Below, in pieces: positions 35,701 through 43,662 of a DNA stretch of 64,000 bases. A program made the translations under genes and the position numbers. Source of the DNA: Nemorincola sp044225795 (GTDB lineage: Bacteria; Bacteroidota; Bacteroidia; Chitinophagales; Chitinophagaceae). The stretch covers positions 248,001 through 312,000 of the forward strand of contig JBGAIF010000001.1 of NCBI GenBank assembly GCA_044225795.1. Direction: 5' to 3'. Each line of letters starts with the position of its first letter. Within the stretch, counting starts at the first letter, position 1. The notes beneath the pieces were generated by a model, which was not told the DNA's origin, did no database searches, and saw nothing but the letters and a program-made list of their open reading frames with translations.

Positions 35701-36198
35701 ATGCCGGGAATATCGTATTACTCACCCGAATTCGTTTGCCTTGATAATACCGCAGACAGCTACCAGTGGGGATACGATGATGCCAGCACATTGGACTCCG
35801 CAATATTGGAAGGCATGGTGAATCAAAGCTATTATAATGCCAACCCAGACTTTGGCTCTAAATACTATTGGGTACTGACCAGCAAGCACAATTGTCTTCA
35901 AAAATCTTATTACAACACCCCAACCGCATTACGCAACACTACCTACGATAACAATATTGAGATACATTTATACCCCAACCCTGCTGACGAGGTTGTAAAT
36001 ATTGAGGTGACCGGATTGACGGTTGCCGGATTGACAGAAGTGAAGGTATTTGATATGCTTGGCAGGGAGAAAAAAACGAGTATCATAAAGGCGGCCAAAG
36101 GGAAGATAACAGTAAGCGACCTTGTTCCCGGCACGTATATGGTTGCATTGAGCAATTCAGGTAAAAGAATCGGATCGGGAATATTTGTGAAAGAATAA
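29782..36198 (+). CDS. Giant secreted PKD/Ig-repeat protein with T9SS sorting domain
   Basis: A 2138-residue cell-surface or secreted protein. The signal peptide is at about 1-33 (TFLVVLFLLSGFAASGQ). Residues about 35-1215 hold 13 PKD-type motifs, among them YHWDLGNG, YVWNFGDG, KTWHFGDG, SKWDYGDG, YVWDFGDG, HLWQFGDG, YAWSFGDG, WLWSFGDG, MVWDFGDG and the degenerate WTWSFGAG. From about 1220 to 1880 come nine tandem Ig-like repeats of some 75 residues, each with a TGxxxVCxG start, a GGxWSSS middle and a YxLSTGC end. The C-terminus (about 2055-2138) is a T9SS type A sorting domain: LYPNPADEVVNIEV, VFDMLGRE, PGTYMVAL and a basic end. It probably acts as an adhesin or surface layer component. The barrel gene follows by 2 bases. 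Confidence 0.92.
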   Translation: MIRRIPYIYLSRYSPITFLVVLFLLSGFAASGQLTSEFRYSDSAGCAPLVIRFVNSSKNATSYHWDLGNGITSTAKDVSATYVTAGTYSVTLTASDGVTSKDSTLVIRAYGKPTVNFNSTDTSVCPMAPVNFTNSTVSNAWGSVSYVWNFGDGISLVSVNPTHYFVTPGRYSITLFAMNSKGCVNTNTKGGFVNIQPQPGVFFKMSDNYLCKPGSILFTDSVTGKLPLVKTWHFGDGTTSYATKPAHGYSVPGWYDIQLTVKDANGCADSVILPSAIGVSGFNASFTPVTTACIKREVRFVNTSSKYTTSKWDYGDGFIGFSDTGSHVYIAPGTYNVKLIVYNDTCYDSVVHPVTIVNNTGSFTASQLCTPASTVSFNATVPAGTTVKWDFSDGVATGNSVIHNFSNTIKPPIYPVYMIYTNGFGCVDSASIADTMKNPFIVLTLSDSVIGCAPLHTHFHVLTFYKIKHPHPPCPDPGCDELVFPYPYALSSYVWDFGDGSPTATGSNPIHIYTATGKYIAHCHAVTVNGCAVDTTFEIKVGKTLNPSFTMSPTHLCAGQPMVLTSTSPDNSLADNYTWDLGEGALKDSQSPIYIHRSEEPGIHDVKLVMWNNGCKSTPTAPQKDTIDGPNARFLNTYTCIPRNGMTYTKYTIGDTSHLWQFGDGTTSTLDNPTHYYPGLNTYVATLTTYNPTTGCRDTGSITIELQRMAIVVHPYLSALCRDVVDTISLQIYRTDTTNPYKLRWYNNGILTDTHLPDPPPPLARDWRDTIYHPMVVKGDNSIVVICQDNHNCYDTAYAHVLVAKPTDTFDFTPPATCPSTAIYFTDRSTDVAGVSVVSYAWSFGDGTSSTLTTPFTTHTYTASASYTIKEIVTDNLGCSDTLVSASKPTVHRPKAGFLASSTYTCEKVTISFNNTSTGSSSWLWSFGDGTTSTLALPVHTYTTPGSYTVRLIANDIYGCSDTASEPNYVIVNPNPKASFHVDDSFAVCPPLTVNFINTSTGATFDFWSLGDGSYSTDVYPSNIYVSPGQYHINLKVSNPYGCIDTASADVRVFGYTGAFTYTPLNVCLSSPVHFKGIFSKIIDMVWDFGDGVISNPSISDTISHIYANPGSYMPKLVLTGVSGCSNFSYGADTIRVDTITAGFKINPNPVCQYSNVTFTDTSAAMFLPPNTWTWSFGAGGTSTLRSPVFAYSVAGTFPITLTAANAAGCSGSFTKNITINPGPDTIIGNKNLCLGTTVLFSDATSGGVWSSSNTGAVRIDPVTGSATTYALGTSRIEYSLLSTGCKASMTVRVNDVPKPITGKTDVCAGSSSKLNDATSSGIWSSSNTSVATIDATTGMTSGIKPGTSTISYTLSSGCSATQRFTVDTTPVSPTGVSTVCAGMAITLTNAVSGGSWSTSNTATIFIGPVTGTLTGLAAGTASVTYALSTGCSALQTVSVHPVPLTITGKNSICATDTSTYKNLTPSGIWSCSNTTVGTISSGFFTAISAGTVTLTYSLPTGCNTTKTVSVNPLPGAITGSSQMCVGTGTSLSNASTGGTWSTSSTILSIGSTSGIVSGSAAGTATVSYTLTTGCLVAKQLTVNPLPSAIAGAKNLCLGNISTLSDAIPGGLWSSPDATVSVAGGSGVITGTATGTATITYALSTGCYATVQVTINPVPPSITGIPKVCAGSSVLLSNSFGGGSWSSSAPSIATIDASGKLTGIAGGSATITYMSAVGCSVSITATVVPVVAAITGPAEVCEGTNISLSDFTPGGTWSSSNISIATVDPSGNVKALHTGTVTIFYTSAAACGTASAAIAVKPLPNAGKITGPTRVCAGASILLSDSIVGGSWSSGNLSLADVDVNGQVTAIAAGAAGITYTYTNSCGTAKTQTIIIIDPTPETMRINTHPDTTLCSQTYFRNFGVSEPEKAGMHYVWSASNAEIYATGAGKQYCLVSFHNEGDGIVRFVAMQSSTGCGSGDSIVFHVSHDQVDMPGISYYSPEFVCLDNTADSYQWGYDDASTLDSAILEGMVNQSYYNANPDFGSKYYWVLTSKHNCLQKSYYNTPTALRNTTYDNNIEIHLYPNPADEVVNIEVTGLTVAGLTEVKVFDMLGREKKTSIIKAAKGKITVSDLVPGTYMVALSNSGKRIGSGIFVKE

Positions 36199-36200
36199 AA

Positions 36201-37253
36201 ATGAAAAAACTAATTTTTATAGCATCAATTCTTTTGGCTGTGCAAACGAGCTTTGCGCAGGTGAGAGGGTTTTATAAAACCAAATATTATTTTGATGCTG
36301 ACCTAAAAACCGGGATCGTAAAACAAAAATTCAATTCTATTCCATTTACTGCCAATTATACGGAGGCAGTGAATGCAGTAGACGGAAAAATGACCTACAA
36401 CAATACGGGCACATTGGGGTATCACCTGCAATTGGGGCGATACCTGGATAAGAGAAACCGGCTTAGTATTGAGGCCGGTGTCATGACATTTATACAACAA
36501 GGATTTATAAAGCTTGATACATTTCATGTGGAATATAAAGCTTACGATTATAAGGACAACGTATTCCGCCAAGTGCTCAACGCAAGAGACGGAATTGAAG
36601 AAAGTATCAAATCGACTAATGTGAACATCCCTGTATTGCTCAGATACAGCATACCTGTGTCTGACATGCTGTCGGTATCGGCTGAAGCCGGCGGGATCTT
36701 TAACACCACGATGACCAGCACGTACTCATCGGATGCCAGTTTTGACTATGAGGCCATCTATCAATTCAAAGGTGCCGGCGCAAACCCGGAAACCGTGTAC
36801 GACAATTCGCCGAAACCTATGCCACAAGACTGGCTGATCACCCGAAATGAATTTTATAAGGATAACCCTAAGGGAAATATCTCGAACTACTTTGACGACC
36901 TCAGAACCATAGGGTATAATGTTGCCCTTGACCAGGGTGTGAAAAAAAATACGGGAGAAGTTCATTTTCTTCAGAAGTCTCTCGGATATATGGGGCAACT
37001 AAATCTACATATAAAGGCGGGGCCTCAATTTGTGATGCGTTTTGGCGGATATTTCATCTCCCAAACCTTCTCAAATACAGCCAAAAACAGCCACTACCTG
37101 CTTACTAACAAAATAGGAGACTATCACTCCCTGCTTAGTTTCACTAAAGATATGCGAACGATCAACTACGGGCTTTCATTTGGCTTCAGCTATCTCTTCA
37201 AAAGCTATGCTAATTATGAATATGACAGGACCTTCAACGAAAGCATCCGTTAA
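36201..37253 (+). CDS. Outer-membrane beta-barrel protein coupled to the giant protein
   Basis: A 350-residue protein. It has a signal peptide (MKKLIFIASILLAVQTSFAQ), then alternating amphipathic strands with aromatic belts (LGYHLQLGRYLDKRNRLSIEAGV in outline, QLNLHIKAGPQFVMRFGGYF, NYGLSFGFSYLF). It resembles generic outer-membrane barrels; the PorP/SprF signature QDPxFSQ..NPA is not seen. The ATG lies 2 bases after the stop of the giant T9SS-substrate gene, so the two are surely co-transcribed. By analogy with SprB-SprF gene pairs it may help secretion or attachment of that protein; this is inference. Confidence 0.75.
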   Translation: MKKLIFIASILLAVQTSFAQVRGFYKTKYYFDADLKTGIVKQKFNSIPFTANYTEAVNAVDGKMTYNNTGTLGYHLQLGRYLDKRNRLSIEAGVMTFIQQGFIKLDTFHVEYKAYDYKDNVFRQVLNARDGIEESIKSTNVNIPVLLRYSIPVSDMLSVSAEAGGIFNTTMTSTYSSDASFDYEAIYQFKGAGANPETVYDNSPKPMPQDWLITRNEFYKDNPKGNISNYFDDLRTIGYNVALDQGVKKNTGEVHFLQKSLGYMGQLNLHIKAGPQFVMRFGGYFISQTFSNTAKNSHYLLTNKIGDYHSLLSFTKDMRTINYGLSFGFSYLFKSYANYEYDRTFNESIR

Positions 37254-37311
37254 GTACTGTTAAACTTGAGGTACAAAACAATCGTTTTAGGTAAATATGT
37301 TGTTCCACAAC

Positions 37312-37319
37312 TATATTTG
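37312..37319 (+). promoter_or_regulatory. -7 box TATATTTG for kdsD
   Basis: An exact TAnnTTTG match only 6 bases before the ATG at 37325, which implies an almost leaderless mRNA if used; a TTTTA sequence lies 22-26 bases upstream in the -33 area. Confidence 0.4.
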
Positions 37320-37324
37320 TACTT

Positions 37325-38293
37325 ATGTTCTCAAAAGAAACCGTTGTAAAAACAGCCTTGGAGACGATCAGGTTAGAAGCTGAAGCTGTGACAAAGCTGG
37401 CAGACTATGTTGACGAGTCTTTTATTAAAGCCATTAGCATCGTACACGAAGCAAAAGGACGTGTAGTTGTTTCCGGTATTGGAAAAAGTGCCGTCATTGC
37501 ACAAAAGATGGTAGCCACCTTCAACTCTACCGGAACACCTGCTGTATTCATGCATGCAGCAGATGCTATTCACGGAGACCTGGGCATGATACAGCCAGAT
37601 GATGTTGTTATCATTATCTCTAAGAGCGGGAATAGCCCGGAAATAAAAGTACTGGTACCTCTTGTCAAGAATTTCGGAAATCCTGTGATCGGATTGTGCG
37701 GCAACGAAGGTTCTTACCTGGCTATCAACTCTGATGTTTTTGTAAATACTACTGTGAGCAAGGAAGCCTGCCCGCATAATCTTGCGCCTACAACAAGCAC
37801 AACAGCCCAGCTCGTAATGGGAGATGCCTTTGCTGTTTGCCTATTAAGCCTGAAAGGATTCAGCGAAAAGGATTTTGCACGTTTTCATCCCGGCGGCGCA
37901 TTGGGAAAACGGCTGTACCTGCGTGTGGCTGATATGAGCGACACGAACGAGCAACCAAAAGTGACTATTGACAGCTCGCTGAAAGAAGTGATCTATGAAA
38001 TATCTGCCAAACGGCTTGGCGCTACCGCAGTACTGAACAATGACGGCAGCCTTGCCGGCATCATTACCGATGGTGATCTGCGCAGAATGCTGGAAAAACA
38101 TGAGAACCCATCCAACCTTAAGGCAAAAGATATTCTTACTGCGCATCCTAAGATGATTGACGCCGGCGAACTGGCGACAGAAGCACTATTACTGATGCGC
38201 CGGCATGACATCACACAACTCGTTGTGACGAAAGACGGGACCTATGCAGGGATACTTCATCTGCACGACCTTGTCAGAGAAGGTATTATCTAG
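37325..38293 (+). CDS. kdsD: Arabinose-5-phosphate isomerase (KpsF/GutQ family)
   Basis: Makes D-arabinose-5-phosphate from ribulose-5-phosphate, the first step to KDO for lipopolysaccharide. The 322 residues contain a SIS domain (about 30-170: GRVVVSGIGKSAVIAQKM, MHAADAIHGDLGMI, ISKSGNSPEIKVLVPL) and two CBS domains (about 205-322, with GIITDGDLRRMLEKH and MRRHDITQLVVTKDG). The conserved CPHNLAPTTSTTAQL is present. Its stop codon overlaps the stop of the convergent DUF349 gene by four bases (CTAG). Confidence 0.92.
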   Translation: MFSKETVVKTALETIRLEAEAVTKLADYVDESFIKAISIVHEAKGRVVVSGIGKSAVIAQKMVATFNSTGTPAVFMHAADAIHGDLGMIQPDDVVIIISKSGNSPEIKVLVPLVKNFGNPVIGLCGNEGSYLAINSDVFVNTTVSKEACPHNLAPTTSTTAQLVMGDAFAVCLLSLKGFSEKDFARFHPGGALGKRLYLRVADMSDTNEQPKVTIDSSLKEVIYEISAKRLGATAVLNNDGSLAGIITDGDLRRMLEKHENPSNLKAKDILTAHPKMIDAGELATEALLLMRRHDITQLVVTKDGTYAGILHLHDLVREGII

Positions 38294-39873
38294 GCGGTTG
38301 TATTCTCGGAAGCGGAGGTCTCTGCTTTAGCATCGGCCAGCTTTGCATCTTCAATTGCGTGGGCCAGTCTCTCCTGCAACTTAACTGCATTGCGACCGCA
38401 CTCTTCGATAAGATGCTCGAGGTGATTCTTCAGTTCTTCTGCCTTCTTTCCGGGACTGATATTCAGCAGGGCATTCTTGAAGTCCGCTATCTTATCCTGT
38501 TCCTCTTGTATTTCGCTTTGCAGTTTCACCACAAGATTTTTTGCATTAGCTATTCTATGCACTTTCTGCTCTTCGGCATATTGCTTGCGCTGTTCGCGGT
38601 TCGCATCTTTGCGCGCGAAGAAATTACGGCGGGCGGCATTTAACTCTTCCCACATCTTATCGCTGTATGCACGTGGCACAGGCCCTATCTTCTTCCACTC
38701 ATCCATCAGCTCATTCAGCTCGGTAGTTGTTTCTCCCCAATGATTGGAGTATTGGAGTTTCAGAACGCGGTCCAGTATATCTCTTTTCAGCACCAGGTTC
38801 TGCTCCTGCTCACCACGTATGGTATCTGTATGTTTTCTTTTAGCCTCGAAGAATTCTTCCTGCGCTTCCGTGAATCTCTTCCACAATTCATCCGCTTTCA
38901 CCTGTGGCACACGGCCGGTTTTCTTCCACTCTTCCATGAGAGCGGCATATGCTTGTGCCGTTGCATTCCATTCAGTACTACTACGTAAGGCTTCTGCCCG
39001 CTCTACTATACTCAGTTTTACAGCAAAGTTCGCCTCCTGCTCAGTCTGCACCATGTTATAATGCCCGCGTTTGGCATCAAAAAAAGTGCTCTTTGCCTTC
39101 AGGAAGCGCTGCCACAGTTCTTCATTCTTCTTATTATGTGTATGGCCTATCGTCTTCCATTCTTCCGTAAGTCGATGAAAAGTTTCAGTGGTTTTCTTCC
39201 AGTCGGCAGAAGCGGCAAGAGATTCCGCTTGCTCTACCAGGTCTAATTTAAGGTCCAGGTTCACCAGCAAGTCCTTCTCCTCTTCTTCGTGGTGCACCCG
39301 CTTGCGATCGTGAAATGCTTTACGTGCTGTCTCTACCCGGGCCCAAAGTTTCTCGTTCCTATTCTTATCTACATAGCCACACTGCCGCCATAAATCAGTT
39401 ACATCCCTGAAGAACTGGGAGGTATTTTTCCACTCCTCACTCGTGGCCATAGCTTCTGCCTGCTCAGCCAGTTTTAACTTTGCTGCATAGTGTTCCTCCG
39501 TCAATTGATACAAGGTGTGCTGCCAGTCGTGCACCAGCGCCCCAAGCTTTTCAAAATTGCCTAATGCCTGGCTCTTTTGCAACGTTTCTTTAAGCTGCTC
39601 CACTTTATCTGCCACCTTCAACTTATCCTCGGTTGACAGCCACTCTACTTCGAGCTCGCGCACCCGAGCCTCCAGCGATGAAAACTTATCCAACAGGTTC
39701 TTTACTACTGCTTCAGCGCTATCCGCGGTAACGGTTGCGATAATGCGCTCTTTTACATAGGTAGTTGGCAGTAATACCAGGTCTCCATTTTCTTCAAGCC
39801 TGAACAGCTCTTTTCCTTCGAAGCTTTGTTCGTTCCACCAACCAGCGAGATCCTGTGTGAGTTCCTGTGACAT
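38290..39873 (-). CDS. DUF349 domain-containing protein, multi-repeat
   Basis: A 527-residue cytoplasmic protein built of five or so DUF349 three-helix repeats of about 75 residues, each with a core like WKKTGRVPQVKADELWKRF, WKTIGHTHNKKNEELWQRF or WKKIGPVPRAYSDKMWEEL. A long C-terminal coiled coil (about 415-510) ends the protein. The N-terminal 100 residues are separate (LAGWWNEQSFEGKELFRLEEN). The family is widespread in Bacteroidota; its biochemical role is not known, though E. coli YicC/SmrB-like roles have not been shown for it. It is transcribed alone, with its stop interlocked with that of kdsD. Confidence 0.88.
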   Translation of the reverse strand: MSQELTQDLAGWWNEQSFEGKELFRLEENGDLVLLPTTYVKERIIATVTADSAEAVVKNLLDKFSSLEARVRELEVEWLSTEDKLKVADKVEQLKETLQKSQALGNFEKLGALVHDWQHTLYQLTEEHYAAKLKLAEQAEAMATSEEWKNTSQFFRDVTDLWRQCGYVDKNRNEKLWARVETARKAFHDRKRVHHEEEEKDLLVNLDLKLDLVEQAESLAASADWKKTTETFHRLTEEWKTIGHTHNKKNEELWQRFLKAKSTFFDAKRGHYNMVQTEQEANFAVKLSIVERAEALRSSTEWNATAQAYAALMEEWKKTGRVPQVKADELWKRFTEAQEEFFEAKRKHTDTIRGEQEQNLVLKRDILDRVLKLQYSNHWGETTTELNELMDEWKKIGPVPRAYSDKMWEELNAARRNFFARKDANREQRKQYAEEQKVHRIANAKNLVVKLQSEIQEEQDKIADFKNALLNISPGKKAEELKNHLEHLIEECGRNAVKLQERLAHAIEDAKLADAKAETSASENTTA

Positions 39874-40012
39874 ATCGGTATCAGTTTGAATGAAAAAAAT
39901 AACCGAAAGGGAATGAGGTTGTTCCCTTGCGGTCTTACTGCAAGTTAACGCTTATTCTTTATTTAAGAAAGCCCTATATATTATCTTTCAGTAAGCAGTA
40001 GATGATAATAAA

Positions 40013-40050
40013 AAGACCTTTCTGCCAAATTCATAGAACAGAAAGGTCTT
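40013..40050 (-). terminator. Intrinsic terminator after the DUF4197 gene
   Basis: AAGACCTTTCTG pairs with CAGAAAGGTCTT around a 14-base loop; on the minus strand a T-run (TTTTT) follows. It lies between the DUF4197 stop at 40074 and the DUF349 gene start. Confidence 0.75.
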
Positions 40051-40073
40051 GTAAAAAATTGTAATTCAATGTT

Positions 40074-40817
40074 TTATGGATTGCCGAACACTTTTTTCAG
40101 CAGATCGGTGACACGTGCAGCAGGATTCTGACGGATCTTCGCTTCTTCGTCTGCAATATTCACAAACACGCCATTTAGCGCCCTATCTGTAACATAGCCT
40201 GTCAGGTCCGGGTTCACTTTTTTATTGGTTGTTGGCAGTTTATTGTAGATAGTGAATACTTCCGTCCAGTACTTGGTAGCATTTACTTTGTCCAGCGACT
40301 CTTCTATAATAGGCCGAAACGCGGATGTAAGCGATGTTGTGGTCTTTGATTTCAGGTATTGTGTAGCAGCATCATTACTTCCCTTCAGGATAGACATACC
40401 ATCCTGTATGGACATACCGGTAATAGCATTGGCGAAGATGGTCAGCGCCTTCTTCGAGGCATCTTCAGCCGCTCGGTTCATAGATAATATAGCCTTATCT
40501 ACCTGGTCGCCCATACCTAAGGCACGTAGTGTATTTTCAACTTTCTTTGCTTCCGGCGGCATTAATATTTTGATCAGTGCGTTACCGAAGAAGCCATTTG
40601 TTTGAGAAAGGCGGCCCGTGGCGTTTTGAGCTCCTATCTGTAATGCCTGGCGTAAACCGGCAACTACATCTGAATTGGACAAAGAACCACCCTTGCCTTT
40701 TCCTTTGTCTATTGTTTTCCGGGCATCATCTATATAGTTGCGCAAAGTTTGTGCTTGAGCCGCACCTGTACTTACAGCCATTGTGGCCACCAACATTATT
40801 CTGACCAATATATTCAT
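40074..40817 (-). CDS. DUF4197 domain-containing protein
   Basis: A 247-residue exported protein: signal peptide MNILVRIMLVATMAVSTGAAQAQ, then a helical domain matching DUF4197 (VVAGLRQALQIGAQNA, NALIKILMPPEAKKVENTLRALG, LSMNRAAEDASKKALTIFANAI, TSLTSAFRPIIEESLDKVNATKYW and NPDLTGYVTDRALNGVFVNIADEEAKIR, all in outline). The family is conserved in Gram-negative bacteria and periplasmic; its role is not known. It lies 29 bases after the TonB-receptor-like gene on the same strand and probably shares its transcript. Confidence 0.9.
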   Translation of the reverse strand: MNILVRIMLVATMAVSTGAAQAQTLRNYIDDARKTIDKGKGKGGSLSNSDVVAGLRQALQIGAQNATGRLSQTNGFFGNALIKILMPPEAKKVENTLRALGMGDQVDKAILSMNRAAEDASKKALTIFANAITGMSIQDGMSILKGSNDAATQYLKSKTTTSLTSAFRPIIEESLDKVNATKYWTEVFTIYNKLPTTNKKVNPDLTGYVTDRALNGVFVNIADEEAKIRQNPAARVTDLLKKVFGNP

Positions 40818-40846
40818 AGCGTATTCCTTTTGATAAAAGTAAGAAA

Positions 40847-43519
40847 TTAATTGCGGCCACCGCCGCCACCATCTTTTTTCGGTCCACCCATTCCGCCACC
40901 ACCTTGTCCACCCTGTCCGCCTCCACCCTGGTTATCATCGTCGCCCTCTTTCATGTTCTTCTCCCTGTCCTCACCCGATGGTTTTACGGGCTTTGGTTTG
41001 GCATCACTGTCACTGCCCTTACCGCGCTTACCTCCATTACCCATAGCAAAATTCTTGCCAGGATCTGATTTACCGAAGCGATAAGTAAAAGTGATATTAC
41101 CAATTCGCGTTTCTTTAACACGGTTGGTTACCTGCGAATAAGGAACCAGGTCGTAATTGGTCACAAAAACATGTGTCTTAAAGATATCTGAACAATTCAA
41201 CACCAGGGTTGCTTTATTCTTCCAGAAGTTCTTTCTGAGCGCTACATCAACCCAGTAGGTTTCTTTCAAATGCCCTTGTGCTATCACTTTCGGTGATTCA
41301 TAATTGGCATTAACCTGGAGTGAGAAATTCTTGGGCAATTTCAGGTTTGTGTTCACCTTGCCAAACCAGGCATAGCCATTGTTATTGGAAAGATATTTTG
41401 TGAATGTGGTATCTCCATTACCGATCACGAGCTCGTTCTGGAAGAAATTCAGGTTCACAGTGGCATCCCATATCCGGGTGAATTGCAGGTGGCCCGTACC
41501 TTCCAGACCATAGGTAGTACCAGACGCAATATTCACCGGCCTTGAATACAGCGAGCTTGGCAGTATATTATATTTTCGCGCCAGTGTTGTATCAATCGGT
41601 GTGGTTATTTTCTCTATCAGGTTATTGGTGCGTGCGAAGTAGGTGCTCAGAATGAAGTTATTCCCCTTATTGTCGGACTTACTATAGCTGAACTCGACGT
41701 TGTGAATGAACTCAGGAATGAGTGCCGGGTTGCCGGTATTGATAGTGCCCGGGTTCGACAGATCTATAAAAGGCAGTAGTTGCATAAAGCCAGGATAGTT
41801 GGTACGACGGCTATAGTTCAGGTATATACTTTGTTGTTTTCCTAACTGGTAAGAAATAAACGCAGACGGGAAGGGGTTAAGAAAACTGCTTTTGAATGAG
41901 GTGTCCTTGGGAGGGCCGCTATCCGGTAGCTGACCGGTGCCCTCATATATAGCATCCTCTACACGCAATCCGACCTGGTAAGAAAATTTGCCGATCTGAT
42001 CGTTCCAGTTCAGGTATGCAGCATGTGTTTGCTGATCGTAATTGTATCTGCTGAGTAGGTTGTAGTCTATTGCCGTAGAATCGTTACCGAATGTAATAAG
42101 CGGATCATTGGAGTTGTGAAAATTATACATTGTTGACTTAAACCCAGCTCCTAATTTGCCATTTTTTGTGAACAACGGATCAGTATAATCTGCCCAAACT
42201 GTTACCGTACTATTAGCCCCTTCTGCGGGAGAATTTTCTGTTCTGTGCCCAAGAGGAGATGGATCACCTACATTGTCTGTAACATAGTATTGGTGACGAG
42301 TAAAGTTATTCAGGGAGTACGTACCGTCAATGCTCAATTCTTCGTCTTTCTTCTTGAACTTATGCTTGTAGTCTATAGCAGAAGAAACGGAGAAAATGTT
42401 CACACCAAAATCTGTATATCGGTTCTGTGTAAATACCGGGGCACCAGAAAAATCCTGGTTATTGTAAATATTGTAGTCAGAATAATCTTTAAATGAGAAC
42501 CCCATGCGGTTAATGTTCTCCGTCACTGTGATGGAGTTGTATTTGTCCGGGTCAAAAGATGCTCCGATAGTATTGAACGAACCTCCAAACCGGCGTGGAA
42601 CATGCTCATAGGTATGATAAGAGGAATCATGCATCTTATCATGCCTGTCAGTGAATACATTGTTGTACGTGTTGTTAATACGGCCGCTACTGTTCATGAA
42701 CACATTCCATTTGCCTTTTCTAACGTTCAAACCCAGGTTGCCGTTATATTTATCTCTGGTTCCTGCACCAAGTGTTGCAGTTCCGTTGATGCCGAGCCTT
42801 CCGTCCTTCTTGGTGATAATGTTCAGGATGCCACTCGTTCCCTGAGCATCATACTTTGCGGAAGGGTTAGTGATCACCTCGACGCTTTCTATGCTGGACG
42901 CCGGAAGGCTCTGCAATGCCGAATTGACATCAGAACCAAGTAATGTGGCCGGCTTACCATCTATCAGAATTGTCACACCACTTTTACCCCTAAGGCTTAC
43001 CGTACCATCCACATCAACAGATACTGCAGGCACATTTTGCAATACATCTGAAGCGCTGCCTCCCGCGGTTGTTGTATTCTTTTCCACGTTGAACACTTTC
43101 TTGTCTACCTTCAGTTCCATGATCGGTTTCTCTCCTACCACACTCACTTCCTTCAGCTTGTTCTCCGTAGCAGCCAGCTTCACGGTGCCGATGTTTTTAT
43201 TAAGCGCGTCAGCGGTAATGGAAACATTTTCATACCTGGTAGTGATACCTATGGATTCGAATCTCAGGATGAAATTGCCCAGGCCCGTAGGACTAATGGC
43301 GAACGAACCATCATCTAAAGACAAACCACCATTCACAACAGAAGAGTCTGAACGTAATAAGGTGACTGTAGCATAAGAAACAGGATTATTTTTCGCATCC
43401 GTCAGTTTCCCGGAAACACTCCCTTTTTTACTTGGGTCTCCTGCACCCGGTTGAGCGAACAGGGCAGATGAAACAAGCATTATGAAAATTGTAAAAAAAG
43501 TAGCCCTTTTAGTGTGCAT
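40847..43519 (-). CDS. TonB-dependent-receptor-like outer-membrane protein with Gly-rich tail
   Basis: An 890-residue protein: signal peptide (FFTIFIMLVSSALFAQ), carboxypeptidase-regulatory-like domain (about 30-115, GKLTDAKNNPVSYATVTLLR), a plug-like domain (VLQNVPAVSVDVDGTVSLRG, TILIDGKPATLLG, SIESVEVITNPSAKYDAQGT), and an OMP_b-brl_3-type barrel (about 400-835). The last 55 residues form a low-complexity tail rich in Gly, Lys and Asp (KPVKPSGEDREKN, then Gly/Gln runs). That tail follows what should be the final barrel strand (IGNITFTYRFG), so it may be periplasmic or surface-exposed. The substrate is unknown. The DUF4197 gene follows by 29 bases. Confidence 0.88.
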   Translation of the reverse strand: MHTKRATFFTIFIMLVSSALFAQPGAGDPSKKGSVSGKLTDAKNNPVSYATVTLLRSDSSVVNGGLSLDDGSFAISPTGLGNFILRFESIGITTRYENVSITADALNKNIGTVKLAATENKLKEVSVVGEKPIMELKVDKKVFNVEKNTTTAGGSASDVLQNVPAVSVDVDGTVSLRGKSGVTILIDGKPATLLGSDVNSALQSLPASSIESVEVITNPSAKYDAQGTSGILNIITKKDGRLGINGTATLGAGTRDKYNGNLGLNVRKGKWNVFMNSSGRINNTYNNVFTDRHDKMHDSSYHTYEHVPRRFGGSFNTIGASFDPDKYNSITVTENINRMGFSFKDYSDYNIYNNQDFSGAPVFTQNRYTDFGVNIFSVSSAIDYKHKFKKKDEELSIDGTYSLNNFTRHQYYVTDNVGDPSPLGHRTENSPAEGANSTVTVWADYTDPLFTKNGKLGAGFKSTMYNFHNSNDPLITFGNDSTAIDYNLLSRYNYDQQTHAAYLNWNDQIGKFSYQVGLRVEDAIYEGTGQLPDSGPPKDTSFKSSFLNPFPSAFISYQLGKQQSIYLNYSRRTNYPGFMQLLPFIDLSNPGTINTGNPALIPEFIHNVEFSYSKSDNKGNNFILSTYFARTNNLIEKITTPIDTTLARKYNILPSSLYSRPVNIASGTTYGLEGTGHLQFTRIWDATVNLNFFQNELVIGNGDTTFTKYLSNNNGYAWFGKVNTNLKLPKNFSLQVNANYESPKVIAQGHLKETYWVDVALRKNFWKNKATLVLNCSDIFKTHVFVTNYDLVPYSQVTNRVKETRIGNITFTYRFGKSDPGKNFAMGNGGKRGKGSDSDAKPKPVKPSGEDREKNMKEGDDDNQGGGGQGGQGGGGMGGPKKDGGGGGRN

Positions 43520-43662
43520 AAGTGTGGTTATAAACTCCGCAAAAGTGTAAGAAATCTATGAAAAAAGACCGTTTTCATAAATAAAGTATTGTTAATGTAG
43601 AGGTCCGGATTTCGTCATTTGATTCAGACGGCAAAACAAATGTGCAAATGTGCAATTTAATT

